From assembly GCA_014529385.2 (NCBI GenBank), contig CM043942.1, positions 31,026,969-31,090,968 of the forward strand: DNA of 64,000 nt, written 5' to 3'. Positions 33,700-44,895 of this stretch are shown in pieces. A program made the position numbers and the translations under genes. The notes beneath the pieces were generated by a model. The model saw only the letters and a program-made list of their open reading frames with translations. It searched no databases and was not told the origin of the DNA. Position 1 is the first letter of the stretch; every line of letters begins with the position of its first letter. Origin of the DNA: Adiantum capillus-veneris (lineage: Eukaryota; Streptophyta; Polypodiopsida; Polypodiales; Pteridaceae).

Positions 33700-35090
33700 G
33701 GGGGGGGAGGAATATTAAGTGCTTATGCCATAAGACACATACCCTAACAAGCCAATTAAAGAATCTTTCACATGAGGGTGTTGTTCTTGGTATTTCAAAG
33801 AGTTAATTTACTCCACTAGCAAACTAAGATAGCTATACCAATGAGAAAATATGGTACCTCCCTGTACTTTCCCTTAGCTAACATCTTTAAGACTTGTTCA
33901 ACAAGCTTCTAGATTTGTTGGGGTTGATGCTACCATAAACTTGACTAATCTTATTCTATGTAGTCAGTAGGCATCAATATCTTGGACATTCAAATCCTCA
34001 TTAGCCTCTTCAACAACATCATCATCAATACCACCGTCTGCATAGCCTGTGTCTCCACATCTGCACCCTCATTTTATTTATTGTTTCTTCTTGCACATCG
34101 TCTAAGTCACTCTTCTCTTCTTCTTCTTCTTCTTCTTCTTCTTCTTCTTCTTCTTCTTCTTCTATGCAAACTCAGTAGCAACACCAATGGCATGATCAAG
34201 AGCTTCTCGTGCACCCATGATACCAGCTTTACAACCATCATTGTAATCTATAATAAGTTTCCCAATCTTTGCCTGTGCGTGCATTGTTTAGTAGATTTCC
34301 AAACTCTTTATTCTCATCTAGATCCTTGGTTTGTCATTTTTAATTAAGGACAACTAGAACTTTATTAGCTACCCTATGTAAAATATCTTACCGTTGATCC
34401 CCATATATGTTGTTACGTTGCACCAAGGTCAACACGGTAGAGAAAGCTTCCCAATGTAGAAAAGCTAAGTAAATGTTATCTCTCTCTACACTATAGACAA
34501 AGGGGGAGGGAGTTCGTAAAAATGTACAAACATTAAAAAATGCTTGTAATCATGGCACTATTTTCAAGGGCATAGCTTCTTCATTGACTTGGTCTCTTAT
34601 GTCCACTATGAGCTACAATGAGGGTGTTAGAGTTTTGGCATCTCAAGTGAACTACCCAAAGTGATCCCACTATTTATTCTGGCTTTTAGGTATTTGTTTT
34701 ACTTATTTGTCAAAGTCTGGGTAGGGCAATTTATTGATTAGCGCACTTGGCAAGCAATTAGCATTTTTGATGAGCCTTGTGGCATTCTCTAGATCTGCCT
34801 AGCATTTTTGTTGGGTAGCAGGGCCAATCTTGGGCGACCTTTCTACGATGCAATTCCCTCCTCCGGACAACCTTACATAGGCTTTGTGGTCATGTAGTCA
34901 CAGAGTGTAGACTGAGGATCTATTCGGAGTCGACTTGTCCACTGGATTGGAGGCTAGTTCATGGATTTGCTGTGTGTAGCCACAAACCCTCACTCGTTGT
35001 ACATTTTTTGCTATTGCCCAGGGCCCTAGTTTGAATTTTCCTTGCCATATGTGTGAATCTGGATGCATTTAGGGTTTTATACTGAAAATT
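33700..35090. other. Non-coding interior of the Pack element
   Basis: No gene fragment recognised. A (TTC)n tract lies at 34116-34163. Unrecognised captured sequence is possible. Confidence 0.5.
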
Positions 35091-35211
35091 TGTGAGGGAA
35101 GGTGAACGTTGCAAACCTGGTCACTTTCTATGCAGGGGAGAAATGATGGAGCGGGCGAACTTAGGCGAGCAACAAGCGCAGAAGGGGCATTTCCCGAGTA
35201 TGTTCACCTCC

Positions 35212-35214
<3 letters not shown>

Positions 35215-35307
<93 letters not shown>
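35215..35307. repeat. (GA)n microsatellite upstream of the OEP16-like pseudogene
   Basis: About 46 GA units ending 74 bp before the pseudogene ATG. Confidence 0.95.
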
Positions 35308-35308
<1 letters not shown>

Positions 35309-35380
35309 ACGCGAGCATTGTGACTCCAACACAATGAGCTCATCACAATGCAGTTGTTTGTTTTGCAGGTAGGTAGAATC

Positions 35381-35826
35381 ATGCCTCACGTGGGTGTCTC
35401 CAACCATGTACACTCACCCAGCGTGGATGTGTTCATTGATATGGGCCATCCCTTTCTCAACAAAACTGTGGATGGATTCTTGAAGATCGAAGCGGTTGGT
35501 GTTGCTGCTCATGCAGCCTCTCAGGAAATTTTTGCTAGCTTGAAGAAAGAAACTGTTACATAGCATGATCTGCAACACACGGCAAAAAGGATGGGCAAAG
35601 AAGGAGTACAATGGGGGGTAATTGCTGGTGTATATTCTAGGATGCAATATGGAATGGAAAGAGTCAGGGGAAAGCTGATTGGAAAAATGCTTTATTGGGA
35701 GGTGCACTGACGGGAGCTCTTCTTAAATTTGGGGATAAGTCGTACAACCGGGATAAAATGATTGAGGGGGCTATAACTGGAGCCGCAGTTGCTACTGCTT
35801 CTGAATTTCTCAGATATCTTACTTGA
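35381..35826 (+). pseudogene. OEP16-like (Tim17/22/23 family) pseudogene, intronless
   Basis: ATG at 35381 starts a frame with VDVFIDMGHPFLNKTVDGFLK, the signature start of plant outer-envelope pore protein 16. After a TAG at 35561-35563 (expected Gln) the same frame gives HDLQHTAKRMGKEGVQWGVIAGVYSRMQYGMERVRG. A one-base loss near 35668 shifts to ADWKNALLGGALTGALL and EGAITGAAVATASEFLRYLT, ending in TGA at 35824. Total length (about 148 codons) equals the family norm, so it is full-length but broken. Functional relatives form a preprotein/amino-acid channel of plastid membranes. No intron interrupts it, so it may derive from a processed copy before or during capture. Confidence 0.85.
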
Positions 35827-36210
35827 ATACTCTTGAAGGCTGAAATTCCAAATAAGGTTGGAAAATGTATTGGGCTTGTTTGAAGCTCCCGAGTTCACTC
35901 ATGTGCATTGTCTTGAGAGTTGAACATGAACATACATACACTGGTGCTTGAAGATCCTGCATTAGCAGTTGTATTTCAAACTAGAGAACTCTAGTAATTA
36001 CTCTTTATGATTAATATTGTTATTGTAGTTTCTTCCACACCTATTGTCTGAGGTAGCATCCAGGGCAATTGGTTATGTGAGGGTCTTGTCTGTTGGTCAA
36101 GCACGTGCTAAGGCAGTTGGAATTTCGGTTTTGATCTATTTTATTACTATTGAATGTATTTTTTAATGCTAAGAACTACTGGACATACTCGCTCCACATC
36201 CAATATTCTC

Positions 36211-36320
<110 letters not shown>

Positions 36321-36642
36321 CAGGTGATACCATGGGTGAAAGCATGGAATGGTGGCTCAAATAGCTGTGTCCATGGACACCTACTATCAAAAACTTTGGC
36401 CTACAATTAGACATGAATTCACATAAAATTTCTATCATGATATATGTCAATGGATAGCTCTTAAAGGTAGAAGTGCAATCACTTATAAATTTTATTGAGT
36501 TTGTATTCTTTTTTTCACAAGATTGTTTTTGTGATATGCTATCTAATAGCTTAAATATCATTCCACCTATTCATGCTTTCACCCCCATGTGTTGTATTTG
36601 CTTTGTTCAATAAGGTTCTCTGGGCATTACTTGGTCAATAAG

Positions 36643-38002
36643 GTTCTCTGGGCCTTTTGTGTCTATCTGGAGGCTGTTTTAGTTCTGCCTCAGCTTCGAG
36701 TAATGCAGAACACGAAGGTGAGTCAAATCTTGCAGAATAACATGAATCTAATTAGTTTATTGTTTTGTTGTCACACCCTGATGCTCAAGTCTACATTTAA
36801 TTCTTACTGCAGACATTCTAATAGTTTTAGTGGTAAAGAATTTTATAAAATGGTTTTCAAGGGCTAGGAAAGGCTATACAATACATGGGAGGTAAAGTGA
36901 TGTCACAACCTGTAGGGTATTTATACACCATATACGCGATAAGCATGCTGGGGGTCAAGGGATGTCACAACCTGTAGGGTATTTATACACCATTTACGCG
37001 ATAAGCATGCTGGGGGTCAAGGGATACTGCAGTTTAAGCTTCTTGTAGTCTATGACCACAAAGGCAGGTGGAGAGCCTTCTTCATGAGAGTGAACCTCTT
37101 GGGCAGTTTAGAATGGAAAGAGTTTGTAAGTGTATTCACCATCATGGAGACGTATCAAAATGATGCAGGTTATTGAACCTTTTACTGCCCACTATGTTTT
37201 TGCATTGGGAGTGGTGAGGTTTTTGAGCTGTCTCCATTGGATTTTCCAGGTGAGCTTCTATCCAACCATTATTGTCGTGTTGTGATGGCTTCTTAATGTA
37301 TACACTTACATTGGTAAGTATTGTGCTCACAAATCTACGAATGGTATTGCTCATTTTCATTTGTCTACACCATAATTAAGCCAAATCTGGTGTAAGATCC
37401 CTCATCTTACAGGTATCTAAAATAATTAGATAATTATTTTATAGTAAATTTGGTCATACAAGAAACATTACACATGTTTTTCACTTTGAGCACTCTCTAC
37501 AGTGAACACACCCACATGGCACATTGTTTTTTGATTTGTTTCAAGTCTCGAGCTTGCTTTTTACTTTTGGTTACTTTTTGTACTTTATATGAACTAAGTA
37601 TCCGTTTACGTCTAGGTAGTGCTAGATGTTTCAAGAGGATAGTCATATTGAGGCGGATTTACAAAAACCGCTTAAAAACAAATTTTGTGAAATCGGTGTG
37701 GTCTCACTGTGTTCTATGTCTCACAATTTGATTTCTTGTTCAAATTTGCAGGTTATAGATACCCACGGCCTACTTCTTGTTGCTTTAGGAAGAGGAGCAT
37801 GGCCTGCCTCGGTGTTACTCTTGGAAGTTGTACAGACTTTTATCTTGGCGGACTTTTGCTATTATTATGTAAAAAGGTAAAGTTAGTTTAAATGTTGTTT
37901 TGAGACTTTCTTTTGATTATTTTGTGATGCTGATGGATGAAGATTTTGGGCAGTGTCATCGAAGGGAAGTCTTTCATGCGATTGCCGACAGAAGTTGTGT
38001 AG
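36643..38002 (+). CDS. ERD2-like (ER lumen protein-retaining receptor family) gene, 3' four exons
   Basis: Four exons with GT-AG introns: 36643-36717 (VLWAFCVYLEAVLVLPQLRV), 37169-37249 (VIEPFTAHYVFALGVVRFLS), 37752-37876 (VIDTHGLLLVALGRGAWPAS, then VVQTFILADFCYYYVK) and 37954-38002 (VIEGKSFMRLPTEVV, stop). Donors GTGAGT, GTGAGC, GTAAAG and CAG acceptors fit, and phases join without a stop (109 residues). The match is to the plant ERD2-related subfamily of about 270 residues; the N-terminal 160 or so are not found upstream. Relatives are seven-helix receptors that return ER-resident proteins from the Golgi. The first exon start is uncertain because a 19-bp direct repeat (CAATAAGGTTCTCTGGGC copies at 36608 and 36636) overlaps it. 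A captured fragment is likeliest; a real gene with distant 5' exons is the alternative. Confidence 0.8.
36899..37022. repeat. 62-bp tandem duplication in an ERD2-like intron
   Basis: Copies 36899-36960 and 36961-37022 differ by one base. Confidence 0.9.
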
Positions 38003-38686
38003 TACGAAAAGCTCAGAAGGATGTTACGGTCCCGCAGCTGAACCGTTTCTGGCTTGGAATTTCAACTTGTACATTTTAAGAAGAGATTTGTATAACTTAA
38101 TCTTTTGTTAGGTTGCATCAGGGAATACTTTAGGAAGCAATTGTTCTTGTCTCACATCTTTGAGGATATAAAAACATTTATCCTATAATATATGTCTTAA
38201 CATCTTCTAGGATAAATGAGCTTGTTGATTTTTTTAAACTTGTTTCTGTTTCTCCTGTTTTACGTTGCTCAACATGCATTCCTATTATTCTGGAATCTCC
38301 CCCCCCCCCCCCCTCGGGTCCCTACTTTACTACTATTAAATCTGTTATGTAGGTGGATATCAAAGTCTTCGAAGGGTAGTCCATTGGTAGCTCATTTGTC
38401 TGAGTTGGGCCTTACCTATTGAAGCATCGTTGTTTACAGTACTTGCAACATTGAACAACGAAAGCGAGGTCAAATCCCCATATTTACCGCTTGCATGTCT
38501 GACTTCTTAAATGAAGTTTTCGGGCGTTGTTCAGAGGGAATCTCGTTAAGCTAAATGCATGTAGCTATTGGATAGGGCCTGTGAGAGTTAGCAGGACAAG
38601 GTCCTGCTTGATGTTTGCAGAATGGATATGCAAACAAGATCGCAACAGACGTTCCAAGGTTGTCTAGCCTTGCCAAAACTTTAATT

Positions 38687-39581
38687 GATGTTAAGCGTGT
38701 CTATCAGACTTGGAAGGGTAGCAATAGGTTCCTATTTGGCGGAAGGATGATTTTGGGCTTGATGTTGCATCGTTGCTGTTGACTTTGTTCTCATCCTAGT
38801 CCCTGTATTGGTGTTTGGTATTTTTGTTGGAAGGCACCTTGTGAAAGATTTTTCACACTTTGGTGGTATATCAATCCTGGTGGTTACATTAGCTTTTACA
38901 TTTGGTGTCTTAGTTTTTCTCTTGCTGACATCCGGTAGGGACCCTGGTATAATTCCACGTAATAAACATCCGCTTGAACCAGAGGAAGAATGCTACTCAT
39001 CATCCGAGTGGAGTGGCGGGCAAACACCAAAGCAAAGGCTTTCGCCAAGAAAGGATGCGATTGTGAATGGGATGGCTGTGAAAATCAAGTGTTGTGACAC
39101 ATGCATGCTATATAGGCCTCCCCGTTGCTCACATTGCTCTATCTGCAATAATTGTGTGGATCACTTTGACCATCATTGCCCATGGGCTGGACAATGCATT
39201 GGATGAACGACTTATGAAAACTTCCACTATCGCTACGACAAGAAGGCAAATCCTTATGATCAAGGAGTTTTTCCCAACTTCAGGGACATTCTTTGCTCGA
39301 GTTTTGGAATGTCCAAGATAACTTTTTGTGCACAAGTTGAAGCAAAGGCAACAGATTTTGGGATGCTTCAGACAAAACCAAATAAAGTTGATGATGCTTT
39401 TGACCATGGCAGCGAGAAAAGTTATAACAACATTGAGATTAGAGCGAAAGTCCCCTGGATGCCTACTGCTCTTGATGCTTCTATTCAAGAAAGGAGTGTT
39501 ATTCATCAGACCTACGGGTGTTATTTAGAGAACAATCCATTTCATATGTGTGCCTCAAATCCCATGTGGGAAGCCTATTAA
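38687..39581 (+). pseudogene. Plant DHHC protein S-acyltransferase pseudogene, central exons missing
   Basis: Begins VKRVYQTWKGSNRFLFGGR, then one-base losses near 38757 and 38791. The frame from about 38793 gives LVPVLVFGIFVGRHLVKDF, VTLAFTFGVLVFLLLTSGRD (membrane segments), RDPGIIPRNKHPLEPEEE and the zinc/catalytic segment CDTCMLYRPPRCSHCS, CNNCVDHFDHHCPWAGQCIG with an intact DHHC. A TGA at 39204-39206 follows, and the next codons in the same frame are TTYENFHYRYDKKANPYDQG, normally 65-70 residues further on; the third and fourth membrane segments are absent. It ends at TAA 39579-39581. No introns. Active relatives palmitoylate membrane proteins. The precise join at conserved boundaries suggests an exon-skipped or exon-deleted transcript as source. 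Confidence 0.85.
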
Positions 39582-40032
39582 GTAGGTGGCTAGTATTATT
39601 TGTTTTGAGATTGAGATTTGTATCAGTTTACAAGGGAAATCATGTTCGTCTTTTGACAAATTACATTGAATCGATTGGTTTATTATAATTTAGTATTCAT
39701 TATATTTGTTGCTTTTCATGGTTTGTTCTCTTAACATCTATTGCAAATGAAAACACACTACAATCTACACTTCTGTTCATTTGCACGTCAACATGTATTT
39801 TTGCAAAAGCATGTGCTTCTAAAATTGTTGTGTTACTAATGTACGTAAAATAACGGGTCATGACATTCCGTATGAAATTCGTATGAAGGGGGATGGATCA
39901 TTGCGAGAATGTCTGTATCTTGTCCGTATGTAAGGGAGTAGGTTAGCATGTAAGATACCGTACATAGGGGGGTTTCTCTACTTTTGATGCACGCAGGTGA
40001 CATCCCCCCATTATTAATAGTGAATCCCCCAG
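39582..40032. other. Right non-coding end of the Pack element
   Basis: AT-rich flank, then terminal sequence with several CCGTA/CGTATG motifs, ending AATAGTGAATCCCCCAG. Confidence 0.6.
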
Positions 40033-40440
40033 GGCCAGGACACTTATGGGAAAAAGTAAGAGAGATCAATGATGAGAGCCTAACTCTAAAGTCAGCTCCT
40101 ATAGAGAAGTATGGTTGGATAACCTACCTTCTGATATAAACATGGATTTACAACCCTTGTACGAGGATTGTGGATCGGAAGGTTCAGGAATGTCGAAACC
40201 GTTGACATTAAAAACATTACCTTCTTACTTGGGAGATAACGAAGATGAATCAATCGTGTGCAAGACCACTCAAGTACAAAGAGCTGAACAGACCCTAGAA
40301 GTAGACAACATTCATTCAATCATATCTACACGCATCCAATGCACTCTTACCTTGGGAGAACTGTTAAAACTCAGACCATACTTGTGGAATGATTTACAAA
40401 ATACCCTAGAGAAGGTGGGGATAACATGATTAATCTCGAA
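40033..40440 (+). pseudogene. Gypsy G2 gag end (right of Pack element)
   Basis: Continues the gag codon split at 33543: HLWEKVREINDESLTLKSAPIE, then YLGDNEDESIVCKTTQVQRAEQ and TLEVDNIHSI. G3 shows the same at 63708-64000. An early stop and a frameshift break it. Confidence 0.75.
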
Positions 40441-40444
40441 GAAT

Positions 40445-41497
40445 TTGGGAAAATTGAAAAATGAAATGGAAAACAAAGAGACTCGATCAGTTCCTATGAA
40501 CAAGGTCGGAGAATATTATGAAGGGGAAGAAGGAAACACCACCCTCCCAATGAAATGTAATGACATTGAAACCATGGCGATACTGGATAGTGGAGCTAGC
40601 ATAGCCATAGACACTAAAGCAGTATGGGAATCCTGGGGATAGTTAGTCATTAGACAAACTCAAATGAAATTGAAGTTAGATGACGGACACGTTGAGAGAC
40701 CATTAGGGCTACTTGAAAAAGTGATAGTCAATTCCTGTGGAATTGAATATCAACACACTTTTGCCATAGTAGACTTTGGGAAAAAACTCAACTATGAAAT
40801 CATATTGGGAAGACCTTTCATGCAACATATACAACTTATCCAAGATTGGGGAAACAACTATTTGTACTTGAAGCAAGTGGGATCTATAACAAGAGTAAAT
40901 CTAAAAGATCACACTTATAGAGATGTCTTGAAACCACCCATCCAAGAGTTTGATTTAGTCTCATCGGCTGAAACTAGACTCCCATCCTGGTTAAACAAAG
41001 ACACTCCTATTTGGATGTGTGAAGCTTCAGAAAACGGAAGCTTAAGACGAGAAGAATGTATCCTAGAAAGGGACTGCACAGATCAAGCCTACGTACCTGA
41101 ACCCTTTCCAGAGCATTTATTTGATCCATTCGAGTGGACTCATATTTTAGCGACAATGGATGTATGTGTGAATATGTCTATGCCTACTCAATTTTGCAAT
41201 GAGGATGGCTACGACATAATTCCCATCCAAATGTTTTCAATCCTCAACATTGAAAATGAAGATGAGGAGCCCAAGGACTTATTGAAAGCTCAACAAGTCT
41301 TTTCAGACCTCTATTACAATGCAACTGATGAGTTAGATGAACACTCAGCTACCTCAGAAGATTTGGGGTCAAAAAAAGAGAATACAAGAGCTAAGTTACT
41401 TTTAAAAGGAGGGGAGGAAAAGTTTTTTGACTTTCCAAACCAAAAATCAAGAAGACAAAAATGGTATAGACGAAAGAGAGACACCAAAATTGTGTAA
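40445..41497 (+). pseudogene. Gypsy G2 retropepsin-like protease
   Basis: METMAILDSGASIAIDTKAVW gives an intact D-S-G-A active site; YEIILGRPFMQHIQLIQDW is the conserved end. A TAG at 40640 interrupts the middle. The following part (to TAA at 41495) is an acidic-to-basic linker reading PSWLNKDTPIWMCE and KSRRQKWYRRKRD before RT. Confidence 0.75.
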
Positions 41498-41691
41498 ACA
41501 CGACCTATGCCATCAGTCTCCAGTAAAACACAATTCCTGATACAGATAGATGCTAAAGATTATGTCAAGGATAAAATAACTGGTAGATATCCTTCAAACA
41601 AAAACTCAAAAATGTCTCAAACATTGAGAAAGACAAGGAAGGGTACTCAAGAAAAAGCACAGGATAAGAAACCACTCATGACCAGAGTCGA

Positions 41692-42741
41692 GTGCAAAAA
41701 GAAATATCAAGAGTTGAAATAGCTCTAAAGGAGATATACACAACCAAAATGGAAACCATGGAAGAGGATGGTAAGGATGTAATGCATGTTCCATCCCATT
41801 ACAAAAAGTATACTCTCCAAGATCGGAAAATCATAGTTGAACTACCTGTTAGGGAACTACGGAAAAAGGACGAGTCTTACGAAGGACCTGAAAACGCTAA
41901 AAGGATAGACTTGGCTGAACCAGGAGAAGAACCTAGACCTAATTACATTGCAAATGACCTAACAGAAGAAGAAGAAAAGCTTTTTCTAAGCTTGTTAAAG
42001 GAATACTGGGATATCTTCGCTTGGTCTTACAAGGATCTCAAAAGTGTTGATCCAGAAATCTGCCAACATACCAAACCCATGAGAGATGACGTGAAACCAA
42101 GTAGACAGAGACCATACACGTATAACAAAACAATTGCCATGAAAATAAAAGAAGAGATTGAAACACTGAAGGAAGCGGAATTCATTTACGAAATTGAACA
42201 CACTAATTGGGTGTCTCCAATTGTGGTAGTACCCAAGAAGAATGGAAAATTACGAGTGTCTATTAATCTCAAAAAGGTGAATGTAGCTACCATCAGAGAC
42301 AAGTTTCCTCTTCCGATAACTGAGCATGTTTTAGAACGAGTTGCAAAAAAAGAAGCTTACAGCTTCTTAGACGGCTTTTCGGGATATAATCAACTTTTGG
42401 TTGACCCAAAAGATCAGCATAAAACTGCTTTTGCAACAGAATGGGGTATATTTGCCTATCGGATTATGCTGTTTGGGTTAACTAATTCTCTAGCCACGTT
42501 TCAAAGGTTGATGAGCCATGCTTTCAAAGAGTATCTTAGGAAATTCTTAGAAGAATATATGGATGATCTATGCGTACATTCATCAATCAGAGCTGATCAT
42601 TTTGGACACCTCAAAAAGGTATTCAAAAAATGTAGACTTTATAGGATTTGCTTAAATCCTAAAAAGTGCACATTCATAGGTAGACAAGGCAAAATTCTTG
42701 GACATATAGTGTCTAAAAATGGCATAGCTACCGATATTTAG
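41692..42741 (+). CDS. Gypsy G2 reverse transcriptase, long open segment
   Basis: About 350 codons open. FLSLLKEYWDIFAWSYKDLK, SVDPEICQHTKPMRDD, EIEHTNWVSPIVVVPKKNGK, VSINLKKVNVATIRDKFPLP, YSFLDGFSGYNQLLVDPKDQ, FAYRIMLFGLTNSLATFQRL, FLEEYMDDLCVHSSIRADHF and GKILGHIVSKNGIATDI occur in order. The YMDD catalytic box is intact. The frame ends at TAG 42739. It is the best preserved enzyme of the window, but upstream and downstream breaks prevent a working polyprotein. Confidence 0.85.
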   Translation: MQKEISRVEIALKEIYTTKMETMEEDGKDVMHVPSHYKKYTLQDRKIIVELPVRELRKKDESYEGPENAKRIDLAEPGEEPRPNYIANDLTEEEEKLFLSLLKEYWDIFAWSYKDLKSVDPEICQHTKPMRDDVKPSRQRPYTYNKTIAMKIKEEIETLKEAEFIYEIEHTNWVSPIVVVPKKNGKLRVSINLKKVNVATIRDKFPLPITEHVLERVAKKEAYSFLDGFSGYNQLLVDPKDQHKTAFATEWGIFAYRIMLFGLTNSLATFQRLMSHAFKEYLRKFLEEYMDDLCVHSSIRADHFGHLKKVFKKCRLYRICLNPKKCTFIGRQGKILGHIVSKNGIATDI

Positions 42742-43400
42742 AAGATTCATGTCATTGCAGATTTGCATAGACCAACAACAGTCAAGGGGGTACAAGCCTT
42801 CATGGGACATTGCGGATATTATAGACGGTTCATCTACATGTACGCTATAATTACAAAACCCATGTATAGCTTGACTACACACTTTGAATGGACCAAGGCT
42901 TGTGAAGAATCCTTCATGAAGCTTAAGCAATCTCTCACCTCAGCTCCAATATTGAAAGCACCAGATTGGGATAAGGTATTCCACGTACATGTAGATGCTT
43001 CTAATTTTGCTATCGATTGTATACTAGCTCAACCAAGAGACGGGAAAATTGACTTTCCTATTTCTTATGCTAGCCGGCAATTGAACATGGTAGAAAATAA
43101 TTACACCACCACCAAAAGAGAAGGACTACGAATGATCTATGACATTAAAAAGTACATACATTACCTATTAGCCAACAAGTTTGTGTTCTTTGTGGACCAC
43201 CAAGCTTTGTTGCATTTGGTTAACAAGCCATGCAACACAAGGAGAATAGTTAATGGTTCACCATTCTTCTCGAATTTAATTTCACTGTGGTTGTAAAAAA
43301 AGGTAGTACACATCAAAGAGCATATCATTTGTCAAGGATGGTTTCAAGAGAATCACCTAAAGGGGTAGACGATGATCTATCAGATGCTTATTATTCTTCG
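42742..43400 (+). pseudogene. Gypsy G2 RNase H
   Basis: VQAFMGHCGYYRRFIYMYA (RT thumb/connection), then FHVHVDASNFAIDCILAQP, ISYASRQLNMVENNYTTTKR, FVFFVDHQALLHLVNKPC. Frame breaks near 43260-43300, after which VVVKKGSTHQRAYHLSRMVS continues. A linked second RNase H such as in G1 is not seen here. Confidence 0.8.
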
Positions 43401-43405
43401 TAGAA

Positions 43406-44238
43406 ATGATACCTAGATGGTCAGAAAACATTGTGTCATTAATGACGATAGCTCAAGTGTATTCACAAATACCACTTCCTATCACAATCGGATTAATTGA
43501 GCAATCGGCTATGTATCAATTACTAGCTGGAAGGCTAAACAAAAGAAGTCGGGACGGAGTATTGCTCTTATGCATTAACCCTGAAGAAAAAGAACAATAC
43601 CTAAGTCAAGCACATGTTACCATAGTAGGACTTCACTTTGCGGAAGACCAAACTATGCAACAAATCTTAAGACTTGGAGTATTTTGGCCGACTGTGAGGA
43701 GAGATGTTAGATCTTTTGTAAAGGATTACCCTCAATGTCAAAAACAAACACCCATTCCTCATGTAACATTGTTTCAAATGTCACCTGTTCCTAAGTGGAG
43801 TAATTATCTGATTACTTACTTATCGAGCCGAACATTTCCTGAGGATATGAGTAAATGCCGCTAGAGAGAAATTGAAACTGAGCAAGAGACTATGCTCTTA
43901 TTGGGAACATCAATATTTGCGTCTTTGTGCAAATGAAAACGAGTATATTTCGATTATAGAATAAGCACATGCTAGATTAGCTGGAGATCATTTTTCTAGT
44001 GAGGCCACTGCAAGAGAAATGTTGATGGCAGGCATATGGTGGCCAACACTTTTTGAAGATGTTAAAGAATATGTTGGAAGGTGTGATGCTTGTGAACGAG
44101 CAAAAATGCCAACATGAGTAGATAGCATGCCCTTAAGACCAATGATGGGGGCTAGAGCTTTCGCAAAATGAGGTATAGATTTTGTTGGACCAATACAGCC
44201 ACCTGCTTATAGAAGCCAAGCTCAATATATCATTGTAG
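43406..44238 (+). pseudogene. Gypsy G2 integrase N-terminal part with two H2C2-like zinc modules
   Basis: First module: LSQAHVTIVGLHFAEDQTM, LGVFWPTVRRDVRSFVKDYP, QCQKQ (43600-43750). Second module in another frame: AHARLAGDHFSSEATAREM, AGIWWPTLFEDVKEYVGRCD, CERAKMPT (43970-44115). Each has the H-H-C-C spacing of gypsy integrases; the first has Tyr for the third ligand. The core then begins GIDFVGPIQPP (first catalytic Asp) and is split by the solo LTR at 44244. Stops occur at 43862, 43965, 44116 and 44170. Confidence 0.75.
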
Positions 44239-44243
44239 CTACG

Positions 44244-44472
44244 TGTGCGCGTATGTCATACGTGTCAATCCAAGGAACTTGCCGATACACTGTGTGCGAG
44301 CCACAAATGGCTCCAAGCACACAAACAGCCTAAACTAGTAAGCTCAAAGATGGCGTTGGTGTGTCACTCACCGCTCTACGCTTCTTGTCGTGGAGGATTC
44401 CTCGCCCCAAACAAGAGGGAGACGTCGCTACACCACGCTCAACCGCCTCGCCGCCGCCGCAATGCTCGATCG

Positions 44473-44551
<79 letters not shown>

Positions 44552-44895
44552 GCATACACACACACACACAAGGAGATGAAGAAGAAGAAGATGGAGATGG
44601 AGCAAGAGCACTCTTCAATTGCACAAATGAGAGAATGAGTGAATTTTAGGTTTAGTTGACTTTTATATGAGCTCACCTCATTCACACTTGGACGCCCATG
44701 CTTAGCCAACTAATCCCTTGAATGTTCCAGTTAGAGTGCACCTCTCATCGGTGATCACTCTTACCCTTTTTCTATTGGATCGACAAGCCCGATACCTGAC
44801 TCTACCAAGTAAATAATACAATGTCCGTCGTAGGTGATAGGGTGTCCATGATCCGTGAGGGTTAACAGGGTGTCCATGATCCGTGAGGGTTAACA
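44244..44895. mobile_element. Solo LTR inserted in G2 integrase
   Basis: The 652-bp insertion starts TGTGCGCG and ends TTAACA and is flanked by CTACG on both sides (44239-44243 and 44896-44900). Removing it restores the integrase reading VATNYLAKWAEAK. It holds a (CT)n tract at 44475-44549. The last 56 bp are two copies of a 28-bp unit (44840-44867 and 44868-44895), each ending GGGTTAACA. No internal region, so it is a solo LTR or a similar short element; strand is not determined. Confidence 0.85.

Noticed and set aside
36589-36642. Extending the first ERD2-like exon upstream to 36589
   Set aside because: This part is produced by a 28-bp offset duplication and does not match the family; the conserved segment starts at about 36643.
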